Below are positions 1 to 9,165 of a stretch of 60,647 bases of DNA, one piece after another. The number at the start of each line of letters is the position of its first letter. The first letter of the stretch is position 1. This DNA is from an uncultured Paraglaciecola sp. (lineage in GTDB: Bacteria; Pseudomonadota; Gammaproteobacteria; Enterobacterales; Alteromonadaceae): positions 1 to 60,647 of the forward strand of contig CANMKA010000024.1 in NCBI GenBank assembly GCA_947498355.1, written 5' to 3'. The position numbers and the translations under genes are program-made. Under the pieces are notes generated by a model. It made no database searches, had not been told where the DNA came from, and saw only the letters and a program-made list of their open reading frames with translations.

Positions 1-1
1 C

Positions 2-145
2 GTAGACGAGGCGTGGCTCGGAGGGCTGTAAAATTAAATTCGTGGGGATCCCTCAGGGTCAGAGTTGTTGATTTTTAATTTTACCCTACTATATTAACGT
101 AAGTCCTAAACTTTGGTGTTTTCTCCCAGAAAATGGTTCGTCTAC
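2..145. repeat. Nested inverted repeat, possible REP/MITE-like remnant
   Basis: Two inverted repeats are nested here. The outer arms are 8 bases (GTAGACGA at 2-9, TCGTCTAC at 138-145). The inner arms are 11 bases (GTAAAATTAAA at 28-38, TTTAATTTTAC at 74-84). Between the inner arms lies GGGTCAGAGTTG, which resembles the GGGTCAGAGT words I associate with REP-like repeats mobilised by RAYT transposases. No transposase gene is present, and the window edge may cut the element. The element type is inferred; the inverted arms are directly visible. Confidence 0.35.
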
Positions 146-220
146 CTCGGTTGAGTTTTCCTGATAATATTTGACCTCGATAGGGTATCAATTTAGTCAG
201 CAAGCTGTCTATTCTAGGCA

Positions 221-248
221 ATGCTAAAATCTGCGAATGGCGTATAAT
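221..248 (+). promoter_or_regulatory. Candidate sigma-70 promoter for the sulfatase operon
   Basis: A perfect TATAAT lies at 243-248, 43 bases before the first sulfatase ATG. The best -35 is only ATGCTA at 221-226 with a 16-base spacer, so an activator may be needed. This is a motif match only. Confidence 0.4.
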
Positions 249-291
249 TGCGCATCCAGCGCACTAAGTTTAAGGTTAATCTACTCTCAAT

Positions 292-1758
292 ATGAATACT
301 CCCACTTTTGTTAATGCTGCCCTTGCCGCTTTGTGTCTAACTGTGGCTTTAAGCAGTTGTTCGTCGTCATCAGACGCGGTTAACTCCGCTGACCCTCAGC
401 CTAGCCAATCGCCTAATGTGTTGTTGATTATGGTTGATGATTACCGTATCGCTATGGGAGCTATGGGTGACGACAGAGCCATTACGCCAAATCTCGACAA
501 ACTTGCCGCTGAAGGGACCTTGTTTACCCGAGCATATGCCAATGTACCAGTATGTGGGGCGTCTCGAGCGAGTATGATGACCAGTGTTTACCCACATAAA
601 GACAGGTTCATTGATTATCTGGCGAATGCCGAGCGAGAAGTGCCTGAGGCTATGACATTAGGCCAGCTATTTAAAAATTCTGGGTATTACACAGTCTCGA
701 ACGGCAAGGTTTTTCACAGCCGCAAAGACTCTGACGAAGAAAGCTGGAGCGAGCCTGCATGGGAGCCCAAAGCGAAAGGCCCTGCGTATTTTAGTGAAGA
801 TTCAAAAAATTATGTGAAGCCTACGAAACGTTTTGGTAACAAAGGCCCTTGGTACGAAGCCGCCGAGCAACCTGATGAAGTCTATTACGACGGACAGGTG
901 AAGCAAAAAACCGTTAGTGATTTAACCCGCTTGGCGAAACAAGACCAACCATTTTTTGTTGCTGCCGGCTTCCGCCGACCGCATTTACCCTTTAATGCGC
1001 CACAAAAGTATTTCGACTTGTATAAAGACACAGACTTTCAACCCTCACATTTAAGAGATAAACCTATCAATGCACCCGAGTCCCTCAAAGGGTCGGGTGA
1101 AATACACGTTTATCACTTCAAAAATAAACCTTACAATTCAGATGAATTTCATCGTTTGTCGCTGCTTGGCTATTATGCTGCGGTGAGTTTTATTGATCAG
1201 CAAGTGGGTGACTTACTTGCTACTCTCGATGAATTAGGGGTAAGAGACAACACTATAGTTGTGCTAGCCAGTGACCATGGTTTTAACCTTGGTGAACATA
1301 ACTTTTGGGGCAAGCACAACATGCTTAACAAAGCCTTGCAAATTCCTCTAATAATTGATGCCCCTAACACGCAATCAGCCCAAAAAACCGATGCCCTTGT
1401 GAGTTTAGTGGATATTTTCCCTACTTTGGTTGAATTGGCGGGCCTTGATGCCCCTGCCGCTTTAGAGCAACAGCTAGTAGGCAAAAGCATGGCACCTCTT
1501 TTAAGTAATCCTGATGCTGAGCACAAAGCCTATGTATATTCGCGCTTTAAGCAGGGGGATACCTTAATTAGCCATGACCTAATTTACACCGAGTACTTAA
1601 CGGAATCAGGTCAAAAAGAAGCCATGTTGTTCAATTTAACCCTAGATCCCGAAGAAACCATTAACGTAGTCGCAGAGCCTCAATATCAAGTAGATATTCA
1701 ACGTATGTCTGCGCAGTTGGCGAAAATCACTAAGCAGAGTCAAGGGTATTTACCCTAG
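292..1758 (+). CDS. Lipoprotein sulfatase, iduronate-2-sulfatase-like (S1 family)
   Basis: Predicted type I sulfatase that removes sulfate esters from a polysaccharide, outside the cytoplasm. The N-terminus is a lipoprotein signal with the lipobox L-S-S-C at Cys23, followed by a Ser-rich linker. Metal-binding Asp49-Asp50 (MVDD) comes next. The formylglycine motif is C-G-A-S-R at 88-92, which has Ala where most sulfatases have Pro; iduronate-2-sulfatase-like S1_7 enzymes often show this. The C-terminal half has the SDHGFNLGEH and GKHN motifs of the same subgroup. The length (488 aa) is normal for the family. It needs a formylglycine-generating maturase, which is not in this window. It is followed after 39 bases by a second sulfatase, so the two are probably co-transcribed. 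The exact substrate cannot be read from sequence. Confidence 0.88.
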   Translation: MNTPTFVNAALAALCLTVALSSCSSSSDAVNSADPQPSQSPNVLLIMVDDYRIAMGAMGDDRAITPNLDKLAAEGTLFTRAYANVPVCGASRASMMTSVYPHKDRFIDYLANAEREVPEAMTLGQLFKNSGYYTVSNGKVFHSRKDSDEESWSEPAWEPKAKGPAYFSEDSKNYVKPTKRFGNKGPWYEAAEQPDEVYYDGQVKQKTVSDLTRLAKQDQPFFVAAGFRRPHLPFNAPQKYFDLYKDTDFQPSHLRDKPINAPESLKGSGEIHVYHFKNKPYNSDEFHRLSLLGYYAAVSFIDQQVGDLLATLDELGVRDNTIVVLASDHGFNLGEHNFWGKHNMLNKALQIPLIIDAPNTQSAQKTDALVSLVDIFPTLVELAGLDAPAALEQQLVGKSMAPLLSNPDAEHKAYVYSRFKQGDTLISHDLIYTEYLTESGQKEAMLFNLTLDPEETINVVAEPQYQVDIQRMSAQLAKITKQSQGYLP

Positions 1759-1797
1759 GCTAAAGCACAATAAAAACGAATAAAATTAGGAATTGAA

Positions 1798-3300
1798 ATG
1801 ATACCTTTTCATTCATCTTTTGCAGGCAGAGTCTTGCTAATATTGGGTTTAGGCCTAACCATGCTTGGATGCAGTAAAACACCAAAAACTAGCTCGGCAG
1901 TGTCGGCCAGCGAGGCCCAGCCTAGCCAACAACCCACTGGCTTACCGAATATTATTTTTTACCTAGCCGACGACCAAGACATAACAGATTATGGGGTGTA
2001 TGGCAATGAAAAAGTGCATACGCCAGCCGTAGACAGGTTAGCCAAAGAGGGCATGCTGTTTAAACACGCTTTTACCGCCCAAGCCATTTGTGCGCCTAGT
2101 CGTACCCAGTTGTTTACGGGAAAGTATCCTTTAAAAAATGGTGCATTTGCCAATCACACACCGACTCGTCCAGAGGTTAAATCTGTTACTAAGCAAATGC
2201 GTGAACTCGGCTATCAAGTGGTACTTGCGGGCAAAAGTCATGTAAAGCCTGCCAGTGTGTACGATTGGGATCAAGAATGGGAGCCAGTGCCAAAAGAGGG
2301 CGTGCCTCGAGACTATATACCTCTAGCCGACATTGAAAATTATTTCAAAACCGCGACTCAGCCTTTTGTGATGTTTATTACTTCTAAGTATCCTCATGGG
2401 AAATATTTCGACGTGAAAAACCCAGACGCGAATACCTTGAAGTTTCATCCCTTCGACGCGCACTTAAAAAACGATCCTGCCTACATTAAGAAAAAAGCCG
2501 GATACTACCGCAGCATTCAAGAAGACAATACTCAACTAGAGCGGGTTTTGGATATGGTCGATACCTTGTTATCAGACAATACCTTATTTATCTACAGTGC
2601 CGATCATGGTGTGTCGGGTAAGTTTTCGGTGAAAGACATAGGTTTAAACGTACCCTTTGTGGCACGTTGGCCAAACGTGATTAAAGCGGGTTCTTTTTCT
2701 GAACAGCTAGTGCATTATACAGATGTACTGCCAACCTTTATCGACATCGCCAAAGGTACACCCTCGTCAGACATAGACGGCAAGAGTTTTTTACCTATTC
2801 TTCAAGGACAAGACCAAGCTATTCATGAATATGTGTACGGGGTAAGAACCAATCAAAATATCATTAACGCACGTATTTTTCCGTCGCGCATGATCCGCGA
2901 CACTCGTTATAAATACATTCGTAATTTCAATGCCTTAGAAGTATTGGAGCAAAACTTAGGGGACAACCCCAACATCAACGCATTTTTACGTTTAGGCGCG
3001 TTGAGGCATAAAAATGAAGCCTTCGAAGAATTGTACGATTTACACAATGACCCATTCGAACAAAATAACTTAATAGCCGATGCCTCTTTGCATCAAGTAA
3101 CTAAACGCTTGCGTAGCCAGCTTTTTGCATGGATGAAGACCCAAGGCGACTTTCTGACGGAAGAGTTGGGTAATGTGAAAATCATTACTGCACCCGCGTT
3201 TAAGTTAGATCAAAATAAGCCACCGCGCAGAATGAGCGTACCTGAGGAGCTGCAAAACACCTTAAAACCAGAAGATTATTACATCATAGAACATTGGTAA
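1798..3300 (+). CDS. Lipoprotein sulfatase, N-sulfoglucosamine sulfohydrolase-like (S1 family)
   Basis: Second predicted sulfatase of the operon, 500 aa. The signal peptide ends in M-L-G-C with the lipidated Cys at 25, followed by a Ser/Thr/Gln-rich tether, so it should be membrane anchored and face the periplasm or surface. Asp58-Asp59 bind the metal, and the canonical formylglycine motif C-A-P-S-R is at 98-102. The overall pattern (YLADDQD, GKSHVKP, SADHG, then a C-terminal ELYDLHNDPFEQNN segment) resembles the S1_8 heparan-N-sulfatase-like group. The two neighbours are different subfamilies, so they probably remove sulfate from different positions of one polymer. The subfamily call is by recognition and less sure than the family. 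Confidence 0.87.
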   Translation: MIPFHSSFAGRVLLILGLGLTMLGCSKTPKTSSAVSASEAQPSQQPTGLPNIIFYLADDQDITDYGVYGNEKVHTPAVDRLAKEGMLFKHAFTAQAICAPSRTQLFTGKYPLKNGAFANHTPTRPEVKSVTKQMRELGYQVVLAGKSHVKPASVYDWDQEWEPVPKEGVPRDYIPLADIENYFKTATQPFVMFITSKYPHGKYFDVKNPDANTLKFHPFDAHLKNDPAYIKKKAGYYRSIQEDNTQLERVLDMVDTLLSDNTLFIYSADHGVSGKFSVKDIGLNVPFVARWPNVIKAGSFSEQLVHYTDVLPTFIDIAKGTPSSDIDGKSFLPILQGQDQAIHEYVYGVRTNQNIINARIFPSRMIRDTRYKYIRNFNALEVLEQNLGDNPNINAFLRLGALRHKNEAFEELYDLHNDPFEQNNLIADASLHQVTKRLRSQLFAWMKTQGDFLTEELGNVKIITAPAFKLDQNKPPRRMSVPEELQNTLKPEDYYIIEHW

Positions 3301-3308
3301 TGGGTTAA

Positions 3309-3344
3309 GTGGGCGCTGAGCTTACTTGGTGCCCACCTTTTTGC
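3309..3344 (+). terminator. Rho-independent terminator after the sulfatase operon
   Basis: GTGGGCGC (3309-3316) pairs with GTGCCCAC (3329-3336), with one G-U pair, and is followed by CCTTTTTG. It sits 9 bases after the second sulfatase stop. Confidence 0.75.
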
Positions 3345-3532
3345 TTTGGCGTGAGTTATGTATTGATAGTTGATTCAGCTACTTAACGGATTCGAGTCCG
3401 CGATGAATTTACGCTGTGGAGCCTGAATTGCGACGATAACAAAGCTGAAATGTTAAGTACAAAAACAACTATAAAATTTATGCCCAACCTCATTCAGGTT
3501 TATTGCATTACTTACTACTTAAGGGGGTAAAC

Positions 3533-4027
3533 GTGCCATTTACGCCAATACATATGGGCCCCGGAATATTTTTAAAAGGCATATTACAAGGCAGTTTCAG
3601 CTTAATGGTTTTCGGCTGGACCCAAATTGTTATGGATATACAGCCCCTTATTGTTCTTCTTTCTGGAGAGGGTCACTTGCATGGCTTCTCACACACATAT
3701 ATTGGCGCGACACTACTAGCAGTGTTTTCAGCCATTACAGGAAAGTATTTATCACAATTTGGTCTGTGGGTACTTAAAATTGAGAACTCTATTTATACCC
3801 CTATTCAATGGTGGGTTGTTTTTTTGAGTGCATTTATTGGTAGTTTCAGTCACGTTTTTCTCGATAGCATCATGCATTCAGATGTTCAGCCAATTTATCC
3901 TTTTACTCTCGCTAATCCTCTTTTGGAAATCATACCGGTTGCTGTACTCCATAAGCTCTGTATGTACTCGGGGCTGATTGGGGCGGCTATTTACTATTTC
4001 ATTCAGTGGCGAAATAAACGTACTTAA
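3533..4027 (+). CDS. Small integral membrane protein, metal-dependent-hydrolase-like
   Basis: Predicted inner-membrane protein with several hydrophobic segments. It has the pattern seen in membrane-bound metal-dependent hydrolase-like proteins (DUF4184/YdjM type): an N-terminal PFTPIHMG, an internal GFSHTYIG, and SHVFLDSIMHSD near the middle, giving several His and Asp residues that could bind metal. An earlier TTG at 3503 keeps the frame open. I chose GTG at 3533 because AAGGGGG lies just upstream and because the family begins at P-F-T-P. This gives 164 aa. Its substrate is unknown. It stands alone between two terminated units. Confidence 0.7.
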   Translation: MPFTPIHMGPGIFLKGILQGSFSLMVFGWTQIVMDIQPLIVLLSGEGHLHGFSHTYIGATLLAVFSAITGKYLSQFGLWVLKIENSIYTPIQWWVVFLSAFIGSFSHVFLDSIMHSDVQPIYPFTLANPLLEIIPVAVLHKLCMYSGLIGAAIYYFIQWRNKRT

Positions 4028-4122
4028 CAAGGTACGAATTGGCTCGCACTGGTCAATTCTTTAGACAGCTTGGTGTTAACATGGGTATCCTTGGGATTAA
4101 TTCTTAATAGGTTGTTCTATTT

Positions 4123-5142
4123 ATGCTTGCCATTCTTGCGCCGTTTATTGCTCTTTCTATTATTGTCTTGGTGTTGTATTTCAGCCATTGGTGGTTGTTA
4201 GCTCGCCACCCTCATCTAGACAGTAGTGACAAGCTGCCTAGGCATTTGGTGATGATTGCATTGGTGTTGGTGGGGGTGATTGCCTTTGTTTTGGCTTTGC
4301 CTGTGTCTGACAGCTCGCGAAATCAGATTATCGCTTTGTTGGGTATTTTGATTTCGGGTACCTTGGCGTTCTCTTCTGCATCGTTAATGTCGAATTTTAT
4401 GGCGGGGATTGTACTTAGGATCAATCGGCCGTTTCGGATTGGCGATTTTGTTAAGGTTGATGGTTACACTGGGCGTGTGTCGTCTATGTCTTTGCTAGAT
4501 ACCGAAATTCAAACCGAGTCCCGAGAGCTGGTGTCGTTCGCTAACAACTATGTGTTGACCAACCCTGTGGTAGTGGTGCGTTCGTCGGGAACCATAGTGT
4601 CGGTTGAGCTGAGTTTGGGTTACGACGTGCACCACAGCGAGGTAGAACAGGTTCTATTGCGTGCTGTGGAGCGAGTAGAATTGGCCGACGGTTTTGTACA
4701 AGTGACGAGTTTAGGGGATTTTGCGGTGAGCTACCGTGTGGCGGGTTTGCTGACAGACGTGAAGAGCTTGCTTAGTGCGCGCTCACATTTGCATAAGGCC
4801 GTGCTAGACGAGCTACATAATGCCGATATCGAGATTGTTTCGCCGAAGTTTGTTAATTCAAAAGCCCTTGACCCAGATCAACGATTTCTGGCAAAAAGTA
4901 CTGTGCCCGCCGAGCAAGTGACAGAGGCTTCTCCTGAAGATCTGGTATTTGATAAGGCTGAACACGCGGAGCAATTTGAATTAGCAAAAGCGGCGCTCGA
5001 AACTCAGTTAGAACAAATAGAACACGCCATTAAAAACAGTGATGGCCCTAACAAAGAGCAATTGCTTGCGCAAAGAGACAGCCTAGCACAACAACTAGAG
5101 GCACTATTGCAGCGCCATAAAGTTGAAGTGTCTAGTCTGTAA
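4123..5142 (+). CDS. MscS-family mechanosensitive channel with C-terminal coiled coil
   Basis: Predicted small-conductance mechanosensitive channel that releases solutes on hypo-osmotic shock. There are about three membrane segments in the first 95 residues. The MscS beta-domain signature follows (NRPFRIGDFVKVDGYTG, about 99-115, then the conserved NNYVLTNPV). The last 60 residues are charged and rich in Glu, Gln and Ala, consistent with a coiled coil that ordinary MscS lacks. The length is 339 aa. This is the first of three MscS-family genes in the window. It has its own upstream gap and probably forms a single-gene unit. Confidence 0.88.
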   Translation: MLAILAPFIALSIIVLVLYFSHWWLLARHPHLDSSDKLPRHLVMIALVLVGVIAFVLALPVSDSSRNQIIALLGILISGTLAFSSASLMSNFMAGIVLRINRPFRIGDFVKVDGYTGRVSSMSLLDTEIQTESRELVSFANNYVLTNPVVVVRSSGTIVSVELSLGYDVHHSEVEQVLLRAVERVELADGFVQVTSLGDFAVSYRVAGLLTDVKSLLSARSHLHKAVLDELHNADIEIVSPKFVNSKALDPDQRFLAKSTVPAEQVTEASPEDLVFDKAEHAEQFELAKAALETQLEQIEHAIKNSDGPNKEQLLAQRDSLAQQLEALLQRHKVEVSSL

Positions 5143-5185
5143 GCGAGTCCTTTAGTTGGTTGCTTGTTAGCCTAATGTTTGCCTG

Positions 5186-8074
5186 TTAATTTGCTACAGG
5201 TTTACCTTCGGGTGTCAGCTCTACTATTTTGTCGAACATAGGTTGTAAGCTGGGTAAAACTGTTGCCTTGTCACCTACTACTAGGGTGATCATGTCGTCG
5301 ATGCGCACGTGCTTAGCCGCTAATGCGTCTAGTTCAGTTTTGCTGATGGCGTCGAGTATTTGATTGCGGGTTTCAACAAACGACGGGTCTAGGTCGTAGG
5401 TCATAATTTCAGACAAGAACCCCAGCTTTTGTCTAGGCGTTTCGTAGCTTCTTGCGTCTTTTTGGCCAATGGCATTTTTAACAAATGTAAGCTCTTGGTC
5501 TGTTAGGCCCTCTTTGGCAAAGGTCGCCATTTCTTGTCTAAATTGCACAATCGAGTCGGCTGTAGTGTCGGCTCTTACTCCAGCCTTTGCGATATAGGCG
5601 CCACTGAACTCATTGCCAGAAAAGTACGAACGTGCGCCATAGGTGTACCCTTTATCTTCTCGTAAATTAAGATTAATACGGCTATTAAAGGCGCCACCTA
5701 AGTTATAATTCATGAGTGACGCGCGGTAGTATTCGCCAGTGGCGTCATAGGTTAACGCCCGTTTGCCTATGCGAATTTCTGACTGAGCGGCTGCGGGTTT
5801 GTCGATAAAGTACAAAGTGCCTGCTTTTAGCTCTGGGAAGGGTTTAATAGTTGGCATAGGGCTATGTTTACCTTGCCATGATGCTAGGGGTTTAAGGGCT
5901 AAATTGATGGCTTTTTCGGGTAAATCGCTAACCAAAATTAAGTCGGCTTGTTGGGGGCCAAAATGGCTTTGGTAAAAGGTTTTTACGTCTTCTATAGTTA
6001 ACCTCGAAACTGTTGTTATGGTGCCCGAGTTGGCGTTCGCGAAGCTATTGTCTGCACCAAACAAGAGTGTTTGAAAGACGTTGCTGGCCGTCACACTGGC
6101 GTCTTTTTTGGCGTGCTTCAGCCCTTCAATTTGTTGCTTTTGCAAACGCGTAAAGTCTTGCTCAGAAAATTTAGGCCGAGATAGCTTTTCTAAGGCGATG
6201 GCTAAGGTTGCATCTAGGTTCTTGGTTAGGGTGCGAATGCTAACAGTCGTGAATTTATCACCGGCACTAAAGCTCACACTCGAGCCTAGTTTTTGTAGTT
6301 GATTCGATAAATCTTCAGCACTTGAATCTAGGGTAGCCTCGTTAAGCATAGCCGCAGTCAGTGATGCTAAACCCAGTTTGTCTAGAGGCTCGCGGGTTTG
6401 CCCAGCTGGAATGCGCAAGCTGATGGTGGTGGTGGGAACTTCATCATTTGTGGTGCCCAATACACGAATACCCGAGCTTAACTGGGTGCGGTATATATCC
6501 GGTACGCTAATACTTGGGTTTTTACCCGAAGGTGGAATAACCGAGCGGTCAAAATCCGAGGTGCCTGGGCGTAAAGCTAGCTCAGTTGACTCAGTAGATT
6601 CGGGGATAGTGCGCGGCACTCTTTGCCAAGTATCTGGTTTGGCTATCATGGCTTTTTGGCCTTTTGGCACTATGCTCATGATCACGCCATGCTGGTTCTT
6701 GATGTAAGTTCGGTAGACCCGCATTACGTCGGCTTTAGTTACTTTTTCGTATCTAGTTACATCGTCGTTTATGCCATTAGGGTTGTTTCTGAAGGTTTCG
6801 TACGACGCCAACTGACTAACCTTACCGCTTACGCTTTCTAAACCGTATATCATGCCCGATACTATGCTGGCTTTAACACGCGCTAAATCGTCATCTTCTG
6901 CCCCGCCGCGTTGTTCAAACTCTTCGAGTGAATCTCGAGCAATTTGTTCGAGTTCGGCCAGAGATGTGCCAGGAGTGGGTAGTGCATATAAACTAAACTG
7001 GCAGCTTAGTTCGCCGCAACCATGGCCCGCTGAGGCTTGCACTGCTTTGCCATTTTTCACCATATTTTTATATAACAAAGAGGTTTTTCCGCCGCCCAGT
7101 ATCGACATAAGCACATCGAGAGGGGCTTCATCTGGATGATTCAGATGTACAGTGGGGTAGGCCATATAGATTAATGGTAACGACACATTGTCTTCCATCG
7201 ATATATATCTATCTTCTGGCAGGGTCACGTCAGTATATTCTGGCGCTTCGACTGCTGGGCCTCGAGGGATCCCGCCAAAATACTTGTTAATCCAAGCTAA
7301 GGTTTGCTGTTCATCAAGGTCCCCGCCTATGGTGAGTGTGGCGTTATTAGGCCCGTACCAGCGTAAGAAAAATCGTTTTAAATCATTCAGTGTGGCGCGA
7401 TTTAGATCCTCGATATAGCCTATGGTTTGCCACGAATAAGGGTGACCTTCTGGGTAAAGGGCTTCGTTTACACGCTCACGAAGTAAGCCATAAGGACGGT
7501 TGTCGTAGTTTTGACCTCGTTCGTTTTTAACGGTTTCGCGTTGGTTTTCAAACTTTTCTGGGGTAACCGCATCCAAGAAAAAGCCCATGCGGTCGGCTTC
7601 TAACCAGAGCATACGCTCTAATTGATTTGACGGTACGGTTTCGTAATAGTTAGTACGATCGGTATTGGTGGTGCCGTTTAAGGTGCCGCCTGCTTCGGTG
7701 ATAATCGAAAAGTGCTGCTCGTCGGCGACATTTTCTGAACCCTGAAACATCATATGCTCAAAAAAGTGAGCAAACCCAGATTTACCGACCTCTTCTCGTG
7801 CCGAACCCACGTGGTAGGTTACATCTACGTGCACTAAAGGGTCCGATTTGTCTGGGTGAATTACTATGGTTAAGCCATTGTCTAAACGATATTTATTAAA
7901 GGGGATGACTAATTCGTCGCCCTGCTTAGTTACACTGGTTAACTTAGTAATGCCAGCAGGCAATACGATAGGGGCACTTACCGAATTATTTTTAGAGGAG
8001 GGTTCTATGCTTGAGCATCCAGCTAAAGCAAGTAAACCTAAAACACCGATACTGACTAACAAAGGTTTCTTCAT
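5186..8074 (-). CDS. M16-family zinc metallopeptidase, lipoprotein
   Basis: Large two-repeat insulinase/pitrilysin-type protease (962 aa). The start is set at 8074 because AGGA lies 12 bases upstream and it gives a clean lipoprotein signal MKKPLLVSIG...LAGC with Cys20. The in-frame ATG at 8086 has the AGGA directly against it, too close to use. The inverted zinc motif HFFEH is at 103-107, and the third ligand Glu lies in VKNERGQ about 78 residues later. The second half repeats the M16 fold (FGPQQADLILVSD, REDKGYTYGARSYFSG) without an HxxEH, as expected for the inactive half. It probably degrades peptides in the periplasm. It is divergent from the acyltransferase gene. Confidence 0.92.
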   Translation of the reverse strand: MKKPLLVSIGVLGLLALAGCSSIEPSSKNNSVSAPIVLPAGITKLTSVTKQGDELVIPFNKYRLDNGLTIVIHPDKSDPLVHVDVTYHVGSAREEVGKSGFAHFFEHMMFQGSENVADEQHFSIITEAGGTLNGTTNTDRTNYYETVPSNQLERMLWLEADRMGFFLDAVTPEKFENQRETVKNERGQNYDNRPYGLLRERVNEALYPEGHPYSWQTIGYIEDLNRATLNDLKRFFLRWYGPNNATLTIGGDLDEQQTLAWINKYFGGIPRGPAVEAPEYTDVTLPEDRYISMEDNVSLPLIYMAYPTVHLNHPDEAPLDVLMSILGGGKTSLLYKNMVKNGKAVQASAGHGCGELSCQFSLYALPTPGTSLAELEQIARDSLEEFEQRGGAEDDDLARVKASIVSGMIYGLESVSGKVSQLASYETFRNNPNGINDDVTRYEKVTKADVMRVYRTYIKNQHGVIMSIVPKGQKAMIAKPDTWQRVPRTIPESTESTELALRPGTSDFDRSVIPPSGKNPSISVPDIYRTQLSSGIRVLGTTNDEVPTTTISLRIPAGQTREPLDKLGLASLTAAMLNEATLDSSAEDLSNQLQKLGSSVSFSAGDKFTTVSIRTLTKNLDATLAIALEKLSRPKFSEQDFTRLQKQQIEGLKHAKKDASVTASNVFQTLLFGADNSFANANSGTITTVSRLTIEDVKTFYQSHFGPQQADLILVSDLPEKAINLALKPLASWQGKHSPMPTIKPFPELKAGTLYFIDKPAAAQSEIRIGKRALTYDATGEYYRASLMNYNLGGAFNSRINLNLREDKGYTYGARSYFSGNEFSGAYIAKAGVRADTTADSIVQFRQEMATFAKEGLTDQELTFVKNAIGQKDARSYETPRQKLGFLSEIMTYDLDPSFVETRNQILDAISKTELDALAAKHVRIDDMITLVVGDKATVLPSLQPMFDKIVELTPEGKPVAN

Positions 8075-8233
8075 AAACACATACATTCCTGATCTAGGTA
8101 TACAGATTGAGAATATTAAAGCGCATTTGTTCCCTTATGTCCGTGAAAATTAAATATTTCTTTTGAACTAGGTCGCCAATGCTTTGCACTCATTTGGTGA
8201 TAGTTTAGAATCAGCACAATTTTTAAACTTGTA

Positions 8234-9139
8234 GTGATTGTATTGGCAGTGTTTTCGATAATTTTAGGTGTGCTCTCAACGTGTGTTTATTTTATTAACA
8301 CGATCTTTTGGTTTATTCCCATTTTGGTTTGTTCTTTTTTGAAGTTGCTGCCAATAACAATATGGCAAACCTTCATGTCTTATTTGCTCGACGGCTTTGC
8401 CACTATGTGGATAAGTGTGAATACCCTTAACCAAAATATCTTCAGTCGCACTAAATTTGAGACGACTGGCCTAGAAGGGTTTAGTAAAAAAGATTGGTAC
8501 TTAGTGATTTCTAACCATAGGTCTTGGGTCGATATTCTGGTGTTGCAACGGGTGTTCAATCGCAAAATACCGTTTCTTAAGTTCTTTTTGAAAAAAGAGC
8601 TCATTTGGGTGCCCTTTTTAGGTATCGCTTGGTGGGCCTTAGACTTCCCGTTTATGCACAGGTACAGCAAGGCTATGATTGCCAAGCGTCCAGATTTGAA
8701 AGGCAAAGACTTAGAAAATACTAAAAAGGCCTGCGAAAAATTTAAATCCAAGCCTGTTAGTATTATGAACTTTGTTGAAGGAACACGTTTAACGCCAGAA
8801 AAGCACGCACGTCAGTCGTCGGCCTTTCAACACTTACTTAAGCCCAAAGCAGGCGGTATCGCTTTTGTACTGGGGGCTATGGGTGAGCAGCTACACAAGT
8901 TACTCGATGTCACAATTCATTATCCTGAAGGGACCCCGACTTTTTGGGATTTTGCCTGTGGTAAGGTAGGTAAAGTACAGGTACTGGTTAAAGTGCAATC
9001 AATAGAAGCATTACTAAATAGCGATGCATACAGTGCTGACTACTTTGATGATCCGGCCCAGCGGGTTAAGTTTCAGCGTTGGCTAACCGAATTGTGGCAG
9101 CAAAAAGATCAAGACATAGAAGTACTTATCTCAAAATAG
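8234..9139 (+). CDS. Lysophospholipid acyltransferase (PlsC/YihG-like)
   Basis: Predicted 1-acylglycerol-3-phosphate acyltransferase of the YihG type. It transfers an acyl chain to lysophosphatidic acid at the inner membrane. The N-terminal 60 residues contain two hydrophobic segments. The HX4D catalytic motif is NHRSWVD with His95 and Asp100. The substrate-binding EGTR is at 182-185, inside FVEGTRLT. The length of 301 aa matches YihG (about 310). The start is a GTG without an obvious ribosome binding site, so the exact start is less certain. The next gene, a YbdG-like channel, begins 26 bases on, so both are probably in one operon. Confidence 0.88.
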   Translation: MIVLAVFSIILGVLSTCVYFINTIFWFIPILVCSFLKLLPITIWQTFMSYLLDGFATMWISVNTLNQNIFSRTKFETTGLEGFSKKDWYLVISNHRSWVDILVLQRVFNRKIPFLKFFLKKELIWVPFLGIAWWALDFPFMHRYSKAMIAKRPDLKGKDLENTKKACEKFKSKPVSIMNFVEGTRLTPEKHARQSSAFQHLLKPKAGGIAFVLGAMGEQLHKLLDVTIHYPEGTPTFWDFACGKVGKVQVLVKVQSIEALLNSDAYSADYFDDPAQRVKFQRWLTELWQQKDQDIEVLISK

Positions 9140-9165
9140 CCTACTACCAGTAAGGATCGACATTA

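Noticed and set aside
3387..3400. CGGATTCGAGTCCG, which resembles a tRNA T-arm
   Set aside because: The surrounding bases do not form an acceptor stem, D-arm or anticodon arm. It is just a short hairpin.
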